Part shown: positions 57,970-64,000 of the stretch, in pieces | How positions within the stretch are numbered: the first letter of the stretch is position 1 | Layout: each line of letters begins with the position of its first letter | Assembly (NCBI RefSeq): GCF_003633685.1 | Contig: NZ_RBKT01000001.1 | Coordinates: 1,612,001-1,676,000, forward strand | Length of the DNA stretch: 64,000 nt | DNA from: Micromonospora pisi | Lineage (GTDB): Bacteria; Actinomycetota; Actinomycetes; Mycobacteriales; Micromonosporaceae | Direction: 5' to 3' | Program-made: the position numbers and the translations under genes | The notes under the pieces: generated by a model | Database searches by the model: none | What the model was told of the DNA's origin: nothing | Seen by the model: only the letters and a program-made list of their open reading frames with translations

Positions 57970-59022
57970 ATGCCGGTGCCGTTGTCGCCCGAGGTCCTCC
58001 GCGCGTTCATCGAGTCCGACGAGGCCCCCTCGGCCCACCTCGACATGCTTAACGCGATCTCGTTCCGTACCGCCGGTGCGGGCCTGCGGCTCGGTGTGTT
58101 CGAGGCGTTGGCCGACGGTCCACTGCCGGTCACCACCATCGCCGAGCGGGTCGGCGTCGATCCGCTCGGGCTGCGGCTGCTGCTCGACGCGCTGGTCGGT
58201 TTCAACTACCTCACCCACACCGACGGCACGTACGCGAACAGCGCCAACACCACCCGCTGGCTGCTCCGCTCGGTCCCGGACAGTTTCGCCCCGGTGCTGT
58301 CGTTCTGGTCCACGGTGCTGACCGAACTCTGGGGCGACCTGGAATCCTCGATCCGCCAGGGCGGACCGACCGGCGACTTCTACGCCTGGCTGGAGCGGCG
58401 ACCGGAAACCCTGCGCGACTTCCAGACCATGCTGCGGAGGCTCTCCGGTTGGCTCGCCGAGGAGGTCATCACCCTGGTCCCCGCTCCCCCGGCGAACGGG
58501 CGCCTACTCGACCTCGGTGGCGGGCACGCCGGTTACACGGCGGCGTTCTGCGCCGCGTACCCGCAGTTGCGGGCGACGGTGCTGGACCTGCCCGGTGCCC
58601 TGGCCCAGGGGCGGGCGGTGGTCGACACGGCCGGGCTCGCCGACCGGGTCGAGCTACGCCCCGGCGACCTGCTCACCGCCGACCTCGGCACCGGGTACGA
58701 CCTGGTCCTGCTCTTCAACATCGTGCACGGGTACGACGAACGCCAGGTCGCCGCGCTGCTCGACCGGGTCGCCGCCGCACTCAACCCCGGTGGCCGGGTG
58801 GTCCTGCTGGAGCCGCTCGCCGAGGTCCCCCAACGTCCGCCGGGTGTCGCCGACGCGTTCGTACGCGCGTTCAGCCTCAACCTCTTCCACACCCAGGGCG
58901 GCAGGGCGTACGCCTTCGACGAACTGGCCAAACTGCTCACCGAGGCCGGATTCGACGAACCGGAGGAACGGATGCTGACCCGTTCCGACGCCGACCACCT
59001 GGTCCTCGCCACCCGCGCCTGA
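57970..59022 (+). CDS. SAM-dependent methyltransferase (O-MT family 2 type)
   Basis: 350 residues, ATG with CAAGGAG upstream, 50 bases after the exporter. N-terminal winged-helix dimerisation domain (LRLGVFEALADGPLPVTTIA, RVGVDPLGLRLLLDALVGFN) then the SAM domain, with RLLDLGGGHAGYTAAF, RATVLDLPGAL and FNIVHGYDERQVAALLDRV. The architecture matches the family that contains 3-hydroxykynurenine C-methyltransferases of the SibL type and hydroxyindole O-methyltransferases. In this operon, with KMO present, methylation of a 3-hydroxykynurenine-derived unit is a reasonable guess. Its last codons lie in the 25-bp direct repeat. Confidence 0.92.
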   Translation: MPVPLSPEVLRAFIESDEAPSAHLDMLNAISFRTAGAGLRLGVFEALADGPLPVTTIAERVGVDPLGLRLLLDALVGFNYLTHTDGTYANSANTTRWLLRSVPDSFAPVLSFWSTVLTELWGDLESSIRQGGPTGDFYAWLERRPETLRDFQTMLRRLSGWLAEEVITLVPAPPANGRLLDLGGGHAGYTAAFCAAYPQLRATVLDLPGALAQGRAVVDTAGLADRVELRPGDLLTADLGTGYDLVLLFNIVHGYDERQVAALLDRVAAALNPGGRVVLLEPLAEVPQRPPGVADAFVRAFSLNLFHTQGGRAYAFDELAKLLTEAGFDEPEERMLTRSDADHLVLATRA

Positions 59023-59025
59023 CCG
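59001..59025 (+). repeat. 25-bp direct repeat, copy 1 (end of methyltransferase gene)
   Basis: Begins GGTCCTCGCC and ends CCTGACCG; it encodes the last six codons and stop of the methyltransferase. An identical 25-base copy lies at 61796-61820 in the same orientation. The flanks diverge on the left at once and retain partial likeness for about nine bases on the right. Confidence 0.85.
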
Positions 59026-59245
59026 GTCCCGCTCCGCGGACACACTGGTTTTGCCCGCGCTCCACCTGTTCCGTTGGGGTGACAACAGTCCCGGCAACGG
59101 CTAGGACCCGTACCGGCACGAGTGGACCAGCAAACGGACCGTCGTGCGCGGCGGTGGCGCTGGGGGTGGGGTGCACGTGCGGCGGTTGATACGTCTGAAG
59201 AGGTTATCGCCACTTGAGCGAATGCGATCTTGAGCGGAAACGGCA

Positions 59246-59276
59246 ACCGGCGCTCCTCCTGGTGAGGAGCGCCGGT
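59246..59276. terminator. Hairpin between NRPS operon and RTX gene
   Basis: ACCGGCGCTCCTC at 59246-59258 pairs perfectly with 59264-59276. It follows the RTX stop on the reverse strand (then TGCCGTTT) and lies downstream of the NRPS operon, so it can end both. The other 220 bases of the 59023-59288 spacer show no coding signal. Confidence 0.8.
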
Positions 59277-59288
59277 GCTGGTGCCGGT

Positions 59289-61052
59289 TCAGCGTGCGGC
59301 GTTCTCGCAGTTCACCGTGTTACCGCCGGACGGGCCGAGCAGGCAGGTGTCGCCCGTTTCGGTACGGTTGTCGCCGCCGTCAAGCGCGTCGGCGCCGTCG
59401 GCCGCGGTGCCGCCGACAAGGTGGTCGTCGCCGCCGAGGCCGAAGAGCTGGTCCTGACCCTTACCACCGAAGATCTGGTTGTCCCCGTCGTTGCCGGTCA
59501 GCACGTCGTTTCCGCTGCTGCCGTAGAGGTCCTCGATGTCGATGAGTGAGTCCCCCTCGCCCGGCGTGCCGTCGTCGCCGGTCACGTTGTCGAGGTCGAC
59601 GGTCACCGGTCCGGAGTGGTTCCAGTCGTAGCGGGCCATGTCCCGACCCGCGCCGCCGTCGAGGACCTCGCCGCTATAGCCGGAGTAGATGATGTCGTCA
59701 CCGTTCCCGCCGCGCAAGGTGTTGCCGTCCACCCCACCGTCGATGGTGTCGTTGCCGTCGCCGCCATCGATGACGTCGACACCGTCCTCACCCTTGATGG
59801 TGTCGTTGCCGTCACCACCTTCGAGCAGGTCCGCCCGCATGCCGCCGGTGATGATGTCGTCGCCCTCGCCACCGATCAGGTGGCATGCGTCATGTCCCCC
59901 GATGGTGTCGTTCCCGGGACCGCCAATGCCCGTGAAGTTTTCGATATTCCCGATGGCGTCGTCGCCCGCGTTACCTCGGAGTTCCACCTCGTATTCCCAG
60001 CCGTACAAACGATCGTTGCCGGCACCGCCCTCGATCACGGCGAAGTCCGAAAAACTGAAGGTGTCCCACTCGCCAGCTTCGCCCTGGTCAACCTTGTGAT
60101 CGCGGTTGCCGTAGGTGACAGAAACCGGGTTGGTCCGGCTGGCATAGCTCAGCGTGTTCCGGCCCATGCCACCGAACATCGAGTCCGCACCGAAGCCGCC
60201 GTCAACAAGGTCGTCGCCGTCACCGGCGGAAATGTAGTCGTTGCCGTCGCCGCCATACACCCGGTCGTTACCGGTGCCCAACTCCCGAAGCTGATCGTCA
60301 CCAACCCCGCCCTCGACCCGGTCATCGCCGTCGCCGCCGTCGACCATGTCGTTGTCAGCGTCGCCGTACGCCTGGTCAAGCCCCCCATCACCGTTGATCG
60401 TGTCAGCACCCGCGTCACCACGCACCGTGTCGTTACCCGGACCACCGTTGACGACATCGTCACCATTACCACCGGAAACAAAATCAAGCCCGTCGCCGCC
60501 AGCCACCGTGTCGTTGCCGTCATGGCCGTACACCTTGTCGGCACCATCACCACCGTCCAACGTGTCCGCCCCGCCGCGACCCACGAGCATGTCGTCCGCC
60601 CACTCACCGACCAAACGGTCAGCACCGCCGATCGAACCGGTCAACGTGTCCACACCCTGATTGCCGTACGCCAACATCCCGTACGCCGAATCATTCGTGA
60701 CCGTGTCATCACCATCCATCGCGTACACCACGATCCCCAACGCCACCGGCGTCACCCCGGAATCACACGTCGCCTTCGTCGAATCATTGGCGACAGCAGC
60801 GCAACCCTTACCCGCCACAACCGGCACCACATCATCGAAAATCACCACTCGACCATTGGCCGTAACGTGCAGCGCGTTCGCCTGACCATCACCGGCCGTG
60901 AATCGCACATTCCCCGGCGACATCACCTGAACCGTCGCGTTCACCGCCGCGAACACCGGAGTCGCAGACACCGCAACAAACGTCACCGTAGCCGTAGCGA
61001 CCACACCAAATAAACGCAGACCGCGAAAACCATGCAATGTGGACATACCCAT
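59289..61052 (-). CDS. Secreted RTX-type calcium-binding repeat protein
   Basis: 587 residues from the ATG at 61052 (GGGGAG upstream). Signal peptide LFGVVATATVTFVAVSATPV cleaved after VFA. From about residue 110 there are long arrays of glycine/aspartate nonapeptides (GGxGxDxLx), for example GRGGADTLDGGDGADKVYGH and GGDGNDTIDGG. These form calcium-binding beta-rolls. No enzymatic domain or type I secretion partner is seen, and an N-terminal signal peptide implies Sec export. A few Cys (GKGCAAVAN, TCDSG) could cross-link the N-terminal part. Local GC is lower than in neighbours. Confidence 0.9.
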   Translation of the reverse strand: MGMSTLHGFRGLRLFGVVATATVTFVAVSATPVFAAVNATVQVMSPGNVRFTAGDGQANALHVTANGRVVIFDDVVPVVAGKGCAAVANDSTKATCDSGVTPVALGIVVYAMDGDDTVTNDSAYGMLAYGNQGVDTLTGSIGGADRLVGEWADDMLVGRGGADTLDGGDGADKVYGHDGNDTVAGGDGLDFVSGGNGDDVVNGGPGNDTVRGDAGADTINGDGGLDQAYGDADNDMVDGGDGDDRVEGGVGDDQLRELGTGNDRVYGGDGNDYISAGDGDDLVDGGFGADSMFGGMGRNTLSYASRTNPVSVTYGNRDHKVDQGEAGEWDTFSFSDFAVIEGGAGNDRLYGWEYEVELRGNAGDDAIGNIENFTGIGGPGNDTIGGHDACHLIGGEGDDIITGGMRADLLEGGDGNDTIKGEDGVDVIDGGDGNDTIDGGVDGNTLRGGNGDDIIYSGYSGEVLDGGAGRDMARYDWNHSGPVTVDLDNVTGDDGTPGEGDSLIDIEDLYGSSGNDVLTGNDGDNQIFGGKGQDQLFGLGGDDHLVGGTAADGADALDGGDNRTETGDTCLLGPSGGNTVNCENAAR

Positions 61053-61185
61053 TCTGCTCCCCGCGTAATCGAAAAGCCATCCTCCCCACTTGATCACCAA
61101 TCAGTCAAGCGAACTTTCGGCTTGCCCGGAGGCACCGATCGAGAGTGGTCGGACCGTCCCGGACACCGACTGCGATCATGGGTGG

Positions 61186-61701
61186 ATGGCTGTCACCGCC
61201 CGACTCGTCCGGATCGAGGACGTCCCGGTCCTGGCCGATCTGCTCCAAACCAACCGTGAGGTCCTCGCCCCGTGGGATCCCGTCCGGAGCGAGGACTACT
61301 TCACCGTCGAGGGCCACCGCGTTGTCATCGACACCGCGCTCGAACAGTACGAACGGGGCGCCGCGCTGCCGCACGTGATCGTCGATGACGGCCGAATCAT
61401 CCTGAACACGATCGTCCGGTGCCCATTCCAGTCGCGCAGCCTCGGTTACTGGGTGGGCACCGCCGACAACGGCCGGGGCGTCGCCAGCGCCGCCGTACGC
61501 GAGATCGTCCGGGTGGCTTTCCAGGAGTTGGGGCTGCACCGGGTCGAGGTCGGCACACTCCTGCACAACGTAGCCCCGCAGCGGGTGCTGGAGCGCAACG
61601 GTTCAGTTCGCTTCGGCATCGCCCCGAACTACCTGAACATCGCGGGCGTCTGGCAGGACCACACCCTGCACCAACTCGTCGCCCATCCGGACGATACGTA
61701 G
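61186..61701 (+). CDS. GNAT-family N-acetyltransferase (RimJ/RimL-like)
   Basis: 171 residues from the ATG at 61186. Acetyl-CoA-dependent transferase. Motif A region reads LGYWVGTADNGRGVASAAVR, followed by GLHRVEVGTLLHNVAPQRVL and ERNGSVRFGIAPNYLNIAGV, typical of RimJ/RimL ribosomal-protein and amino-sugar acetyltransferases. The frame continues upstream to 61090, but VTARLVRIEDVPVLADLLQT is the family start. It diverges from the RTX gene. Substrate unknown. Confidence 0.9.
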   Translation: MAVTARLVRIEDVPVLADLLQTNREVLAPWDPVRSEDYFTVEGHRVVIDTALEQYERGAALPHVIVDDGRIILNTIVRCPFQSRSLGYWVGTADNGRGVASAAVREIVRVAFQELGLHRVEVGTLLHNVAPQRVLERNGSVRFGIAPNYLNIAGVWQDHTLHQLVAHPDDT

Positions 61702-61795
61702 CGTGCCACTCCCACCACGCCGTCGGGCGGAACACCGGCGTGGCCTACCCGGTCGGTTGACGCAAGTTGCACCCGGCGATCTACGGCACCGCACC

Positions 61796-61820
61796 GGTCC
61801 TCGCCACCCGCGCCTGACCG
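61796..61820 (+). repeat. 25-bp direct repeat, copy 2
   Basis: Identical to 59001-59025, and again in a frame that ends VLATRA-stop, but without a methyltransferase in front: a stop occurs 18 codons before it. Together with copy 1 it brackets the RTX and GNAT genes (about 2.8 kb). Confidence 0.85.
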
Positions 61821-61870
61821 CTTCCGCCCGGATCCAGGGCTCCTCCAATCAAGAATTTCAGGAGCCGACG

Positions 61871-62725
61871 TCAACGAACATCGTCGTTGCGCCAGTCCAT
61901 GCGACTCAAGAACGTCCGGATCTGTTCGCGGCGGCTTCGCCACCTCTCGCCCATCAGCCAGATCCGGAGCTGGAACTGTTGGGATCTTCGGATCTCCGAC
62001 ACCCATACTCGCCGTGGCTGCTGCCGAAGGGTTCTCGCCCACCGCAGCCCGTTGTTGTCCGTGAAACGGATTTCGATCTCCTGCAGGTCCGGCAGGGCCG
62101 ATCCGACGAGCACCGGCAGCCTTTTGTCAGTTGGGCCCCCATCGGTGGCGGTGTGGAAGCCGTCCATCCGGGGCCACGAAATGTCGATCGAACCACCCGG
62201 CCCGAGACTGCGGCGACGTCGAGTCACGGAACCCGTGACCAGCGTCTGAACATGGAGGAAGAAGAACTCAAAGAAGGCGTCGCCGAACAGATTGGTGCCC
62301 AGATCCGGTGGCCATCCTCCATGTCCGAGCCAGGCTCTCCACCAACTCTTCTTGAGAGTCGACAGCGGTCGCATGGCATCAGAATTCAGCGGCAATGCCA
62401 TCAGGTCGAATACCGGCTCACTGCCGACGTTCGTCACCGTCACGATATGTCGATCGTCGCGTGTCTCCACGGAACTGACGTAGACGAGCCGGGCGTGTCT
62501 GGCCTGCTGGTCCTGGCGTTCGAGCCTGGCTCGTCTGATTTCATACCAGAGTCCGAATGCGAGTCCGCCGAAGGCGAGCATGCTGCCAACGCCGGCAATC
62601 CAGTCCGGGACGCTACCCCAGTTGGCACCACCCGCCGCATACTCCACCCGCCCATGGTGGGTAGCACAGTCAACAGGGCGGGCTGGTCGCGCTGACCGTA
62701 CGAGCAGCGTCCCCGTGGAGATCAT
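61871..62725 (-). CDS. Unknown protein with one N-terminal membrane helix
   Basis: 284 residues from the ATG at 62725; a GTG at 62647 (VEYAAGGANWG) is more like related N-termini and leaves 258. One membrane helix (VPDWIAGVGSMLAFGGLAFG) is followed by a basic stretch IRRARLERQDQQARHARL. Then come about 210 cytoplasmic residues without a recognised domain, rich in Arg and Trp (PPDLGTNLFGDAFFEFFFLH, RWARTLRQQPRRVWVSEIRR). Similar membrane-helix-plus-unknown-domain proteins are frequent in actinobacteria. GC is lower than in the NRPS genes. Its promoter must overlap the TetR operator. Confidence 0.65.
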   Translation of the reverse strand: MISTGTLLVRSARPARPVDCATHHGRVEYAAGGANWGSVPDWIAGVGSMLAFGGLAFGLWYEIRRARLERQDQQARHARLVYVSSVETRDDRHIVTVTNVGSEPVFDLMALPLNSDAMRPLSTLKKSWWRAWLGHGGWPPDLGTNLFGDAFFEFFFLHVQTLVTGSVTRRRRSLGPGGSIDISWPRMDGFHTATDGGPTDKRLPVLVGSALPDLQEIEIRFTDNNGLRWARTLRQQPRRVWVSEIRRSQQFQLRIWLMGERWRSRREQIRTFLSRMDWRNDDVR

Positions 62726-62727
62726 GT

Positions 62728-62752
62728 GCTAACTTAGGGCTCCTAAGTTAGC
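62728..62752. promoter_or_regulatory. Palindromic operator for the adjacent TetR regulator
   Basis: GCTAACTTAGG at 62728-62738 is perfectly inverted at 62742-62752 with three bases between. This 25-base palindrome lies 23 bases before the tetR start and directly upstream of the divergent unknown gene, the classic place for an autoregulating TetR site controlling both directions. Confidence 0.85.
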
Positions 62753-62774
62753 TCCTAGTACATGAAAGGTCGGC

Positions 62775-63359
62775 ATGCCACGGCAGGGTTTGACGGGCGA
62801 GCGTGTCTCGGCCGCGGCAGCCGAGCTGGCAGACAAGGTCGGGCTGTCCCGGTTGACCGTCGCGGCGGTCGCCCGGCAGTTCGGGGTCTCGGATGCCGCC
62901 CTGTACGCGCATGTGCGAAGCCGCGACGCGTTGATCGCCCAGGTCGCGGTTCGGGCCGCGGCCGCATTGGCTGACAAGCTCTCGCTCGCCGTGGCCGGGC
63001 GATCCGGCAGGCAGGCCCTGGCCGGATTCGCCGACGCGTGGCGCACCTTCGCGACAGCGCACCCCGGGCAGTACGCCGCGACCCAACTGCAGTTGCCGCC
63101 CGAGATCGGCACGAATTCGGCGGGGCATCTGCGGCTGATCGAGCTGAGCTACGCGATGCTGCGCGGGTACGGGCTCAACGAACCGGACCTGACTGACGCC
63201 ATGCGTTTCGTGCGCAGCACCTTCCACGGTTTCGCCACCCATGAAACTGTCGACGGATTCGGGCATCCCCGCGATATCGACGCCTCCTGGGGCAGCATCG
63301 TCGACGCGGTGCACACCACTCTGAGCAACTGGCCAACCAGAAAAAGGGAGCAGGAGTGA
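62775..63359 (+). CDS. TetR-family transcriptional regulator
   Basis: 194 residues. N-terminal helix-turn-helix (GERVSAAAAELADKVGLSRL, VAAVARQFGVSDAALYAHVR) and a ligand-binding C-terminal domain of the WHG/TetR_C type (MRFVRSTFHGFATHETVDGF). The ATG follows GAAAGG. It overlaps the hydrolase start by four bases (GTGA), so the two form an operon and the hydrolase's substrate or product may be the inducer. The palindrome at 62728-62752 is the likely binding site. Confidence 0.95.
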   Translation: MPRQGLTGERVSAAAAELADKVGLSRLTVAAVARQFGVSDAALYAHVRSRDALIAQVAVRAAAALADKLSLAVAGRSGRQALAGFADAWRTFATAHPGQYAATQLQLPPEIGTNSAGHLRLIELSYAMLRGYGLNEPDLTDAMRFVRSTFHGFATHETVDGFGHPRDIDASWGSIVDAVHTTLSNWPTRKREQE

Positions 63360-64000
63360 ACAGTCACGAGAGCCACGACCTGTACGTCAGGTCGGCGGAC
63401 GGCAGCCGCCTGGCGGTCCGACGTGTGGGTTCCGGTGATCCCGTTGTCCTGGTGCACGGGTCCGGCGGTGGGCTGCATTCCTGGGCCGTGGTCGCGGACC
63501 AGCTTGCCGACGACCACGAGGTGTGGATGCCGGCCAGGCGCGGCTACGGTCCCAGCGACGTCCCGCCCGGAAGCAAGTCGTTCAAGGACGAGACCTCCGA
63601 CGTGATCGCCGTCATCGAGGCGGCGGGCGGATCATCGGGTAAGCCCGTCCATCTTGTCGGGGCCTCCTACGGAGCAACCCTGTCGTTGCACACCGCGTCG
63701 GCTGCCCCGCGCGACCTGCGTTCACTCGCCATCTTCGAGGCTCCGCTCTTCGCGGCCGGGACGAAGACCGTGCTCCTGCTCGATCGGTACCGTGCTGCCT
63801 TCGAGCGCGACGACGCCCGAGCGATGGCCGTGGTGTTGAACGAAGTGACGCGGGTTCCGGCGGAGATCGTCGCGGCATTCGCCGCCGCCTCGGATGACAG
63901 GAAACCCGACCCGGTCGAGGCGCGGCGCTCGGCGATCGGCTGGCTGCACGATCTCGAAGCGCTCGCCGAGGACAGCACGGACATCGCCCGGTGGTCCTCG
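63356..64000 (+). CDS. Alpha/beta-fold hydrolase (partial, C-terminus beyond right edge)
   Basis: 215 codons visible from a GTG overlapping the tetR stop; the frame is open at the window end. The oxyanion region is VVLVHGSGGGLHSWAVVADQ, ARRGYGPSDVPPG follows, and the nucleophile elbow is HLVGASYGATLSLHTASAA with Ser in G-x-S-x-G. The acid and His residues are expected beyond the edge. Substrate unknown; regulation by the adjacent TetR is likely. Confidence 0.9.
   Translation, partial: MNSHESHDLYVRSADGSRLAVRRVGSGDPVVLVHGSGGGLHSWAVVADQLADDHEVWMPARRGYGPSDVPPGSKSFKDETSDVIAVIEAAGGSSGKPVHLVGASYGATLSLHTASAAPRDLRSLAIFEAPLFAAGTKTVLLLDRYRAAFERDDARAMAVVLNEVTRVPAEIVAAFAAASDDRKPDPVEARRSAIGWLHDLEALAEDSTDIARWSS

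Noticed and set aside
36921-59022. Interpretation of the locus as a lanthipeptide cluster
   Set aside because: Only the LanB-like domain points that way. There is no precursor peptide, cyclase, SpaB_C elimination protein or leader protease.
59616-61013. 465-codon forward frame opposite the RTX gene
   Set aside because: Its repetitive Val/Ala/Thr text is the complement of the RTX nonapeptide codons; no ribosome-binding site.

Overview
The window is high-GC actinobacterial DNA, most probably from the family Micromonosporaceae (Micromonospora-like). The evidence is the gene content (SufR-led suf operon with a Rieske ferredoxin, opcA beside zwf, whiA, rbpA), frequent GTG/TTG starts, tight ATGA/GTGA overlaps, and an arrangement typical of that family: tkt-tal-pgi-zwf-opcA-pgl / rbpA-secG / tpiA-pgk-gap-whiA-yvcK-rapZ. 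No rRNA, tRNA, CRISPR, insertion sequence, integrase or replication origin was seen.

Layout. 1-3.3 kb: an ABC-F ATPase (cut by the left edge), a small membrane-anchored protein, an acVLRF1-type ribosome-rescue factor and a LysE exporter, all on the minus strand. 3.4-10.3 kb: two large secreted enzymes, an S8 (subtilisin-like) peptidase and a penicillin-acylase-family Ntn hydrolase with a C-terminal discoidin domain, each followed by a strong hairpin. 10.3-17.0 kb: a complete minus-strand suf operon (sufR-sufB-sufD-Rieske-sufC-sufS-sufU-sufT-like), almost entirely joined by stop/start overlaps. 17-21 kb: haem A synthesis (ctaA, ctaB) with an ATP-grasp enzyme and a small conserved protein between. 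21-29.5 kb: pentose-phosphate/glycolysis operon. 29.5-36.6 kb: rbpA, secG, tpiA-pgk-gap, then whiA-yvcK-rapZ.

36.7-59.0 kb is the most interesting part: an MbtH gene followed by a non-ribosomal peptide synthetase (NRPS) operon. It holds four one-module synthetases (C-A-T-LanB, C-A-T, C-A-T, C-A-T-reductase), a kynurenine 3-monooxygenase, a DUF6875-like protein, a methyltransferase and an MFS exporter. The first synthetase carries about 840 residues resembling the N-terminal (tRNA-dependent) domain of lantibiotic dehydratases, fused behind its carrier domain. No lanthipeptide precursor or cyclase lies nearby. The last synthetase ends in an NAD(P)H-dependent thioester reductase, so the peptide probably leaves as an aldehyde, alcohol or cyclic imine. 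The A-domain pocket residues suggest a Val-like residue, a Gly-like residue, Gly, and an unassigned (possibly basic) residue. The monooxygenase and methyltransferase suggest a (methyl-)3-hydroxykynurenine or 3-hydroxyanthranilate-derived building block, but no other enzyme of that route is in the window. I know of no described pathway with this combination, though I could not search.

59-64 kb: a secreted RTX-type repeat protein and a GNAT acetyltransferase lie between two perfect 25-bp direct repeats, one of which is the 3' end of the methyltransferase gene (a possible insertion scar). Then come an unknown membrane protein, a TetR regulator with a clear palindromic operator, and an alpha/beta hydrolase cut by the right edge.
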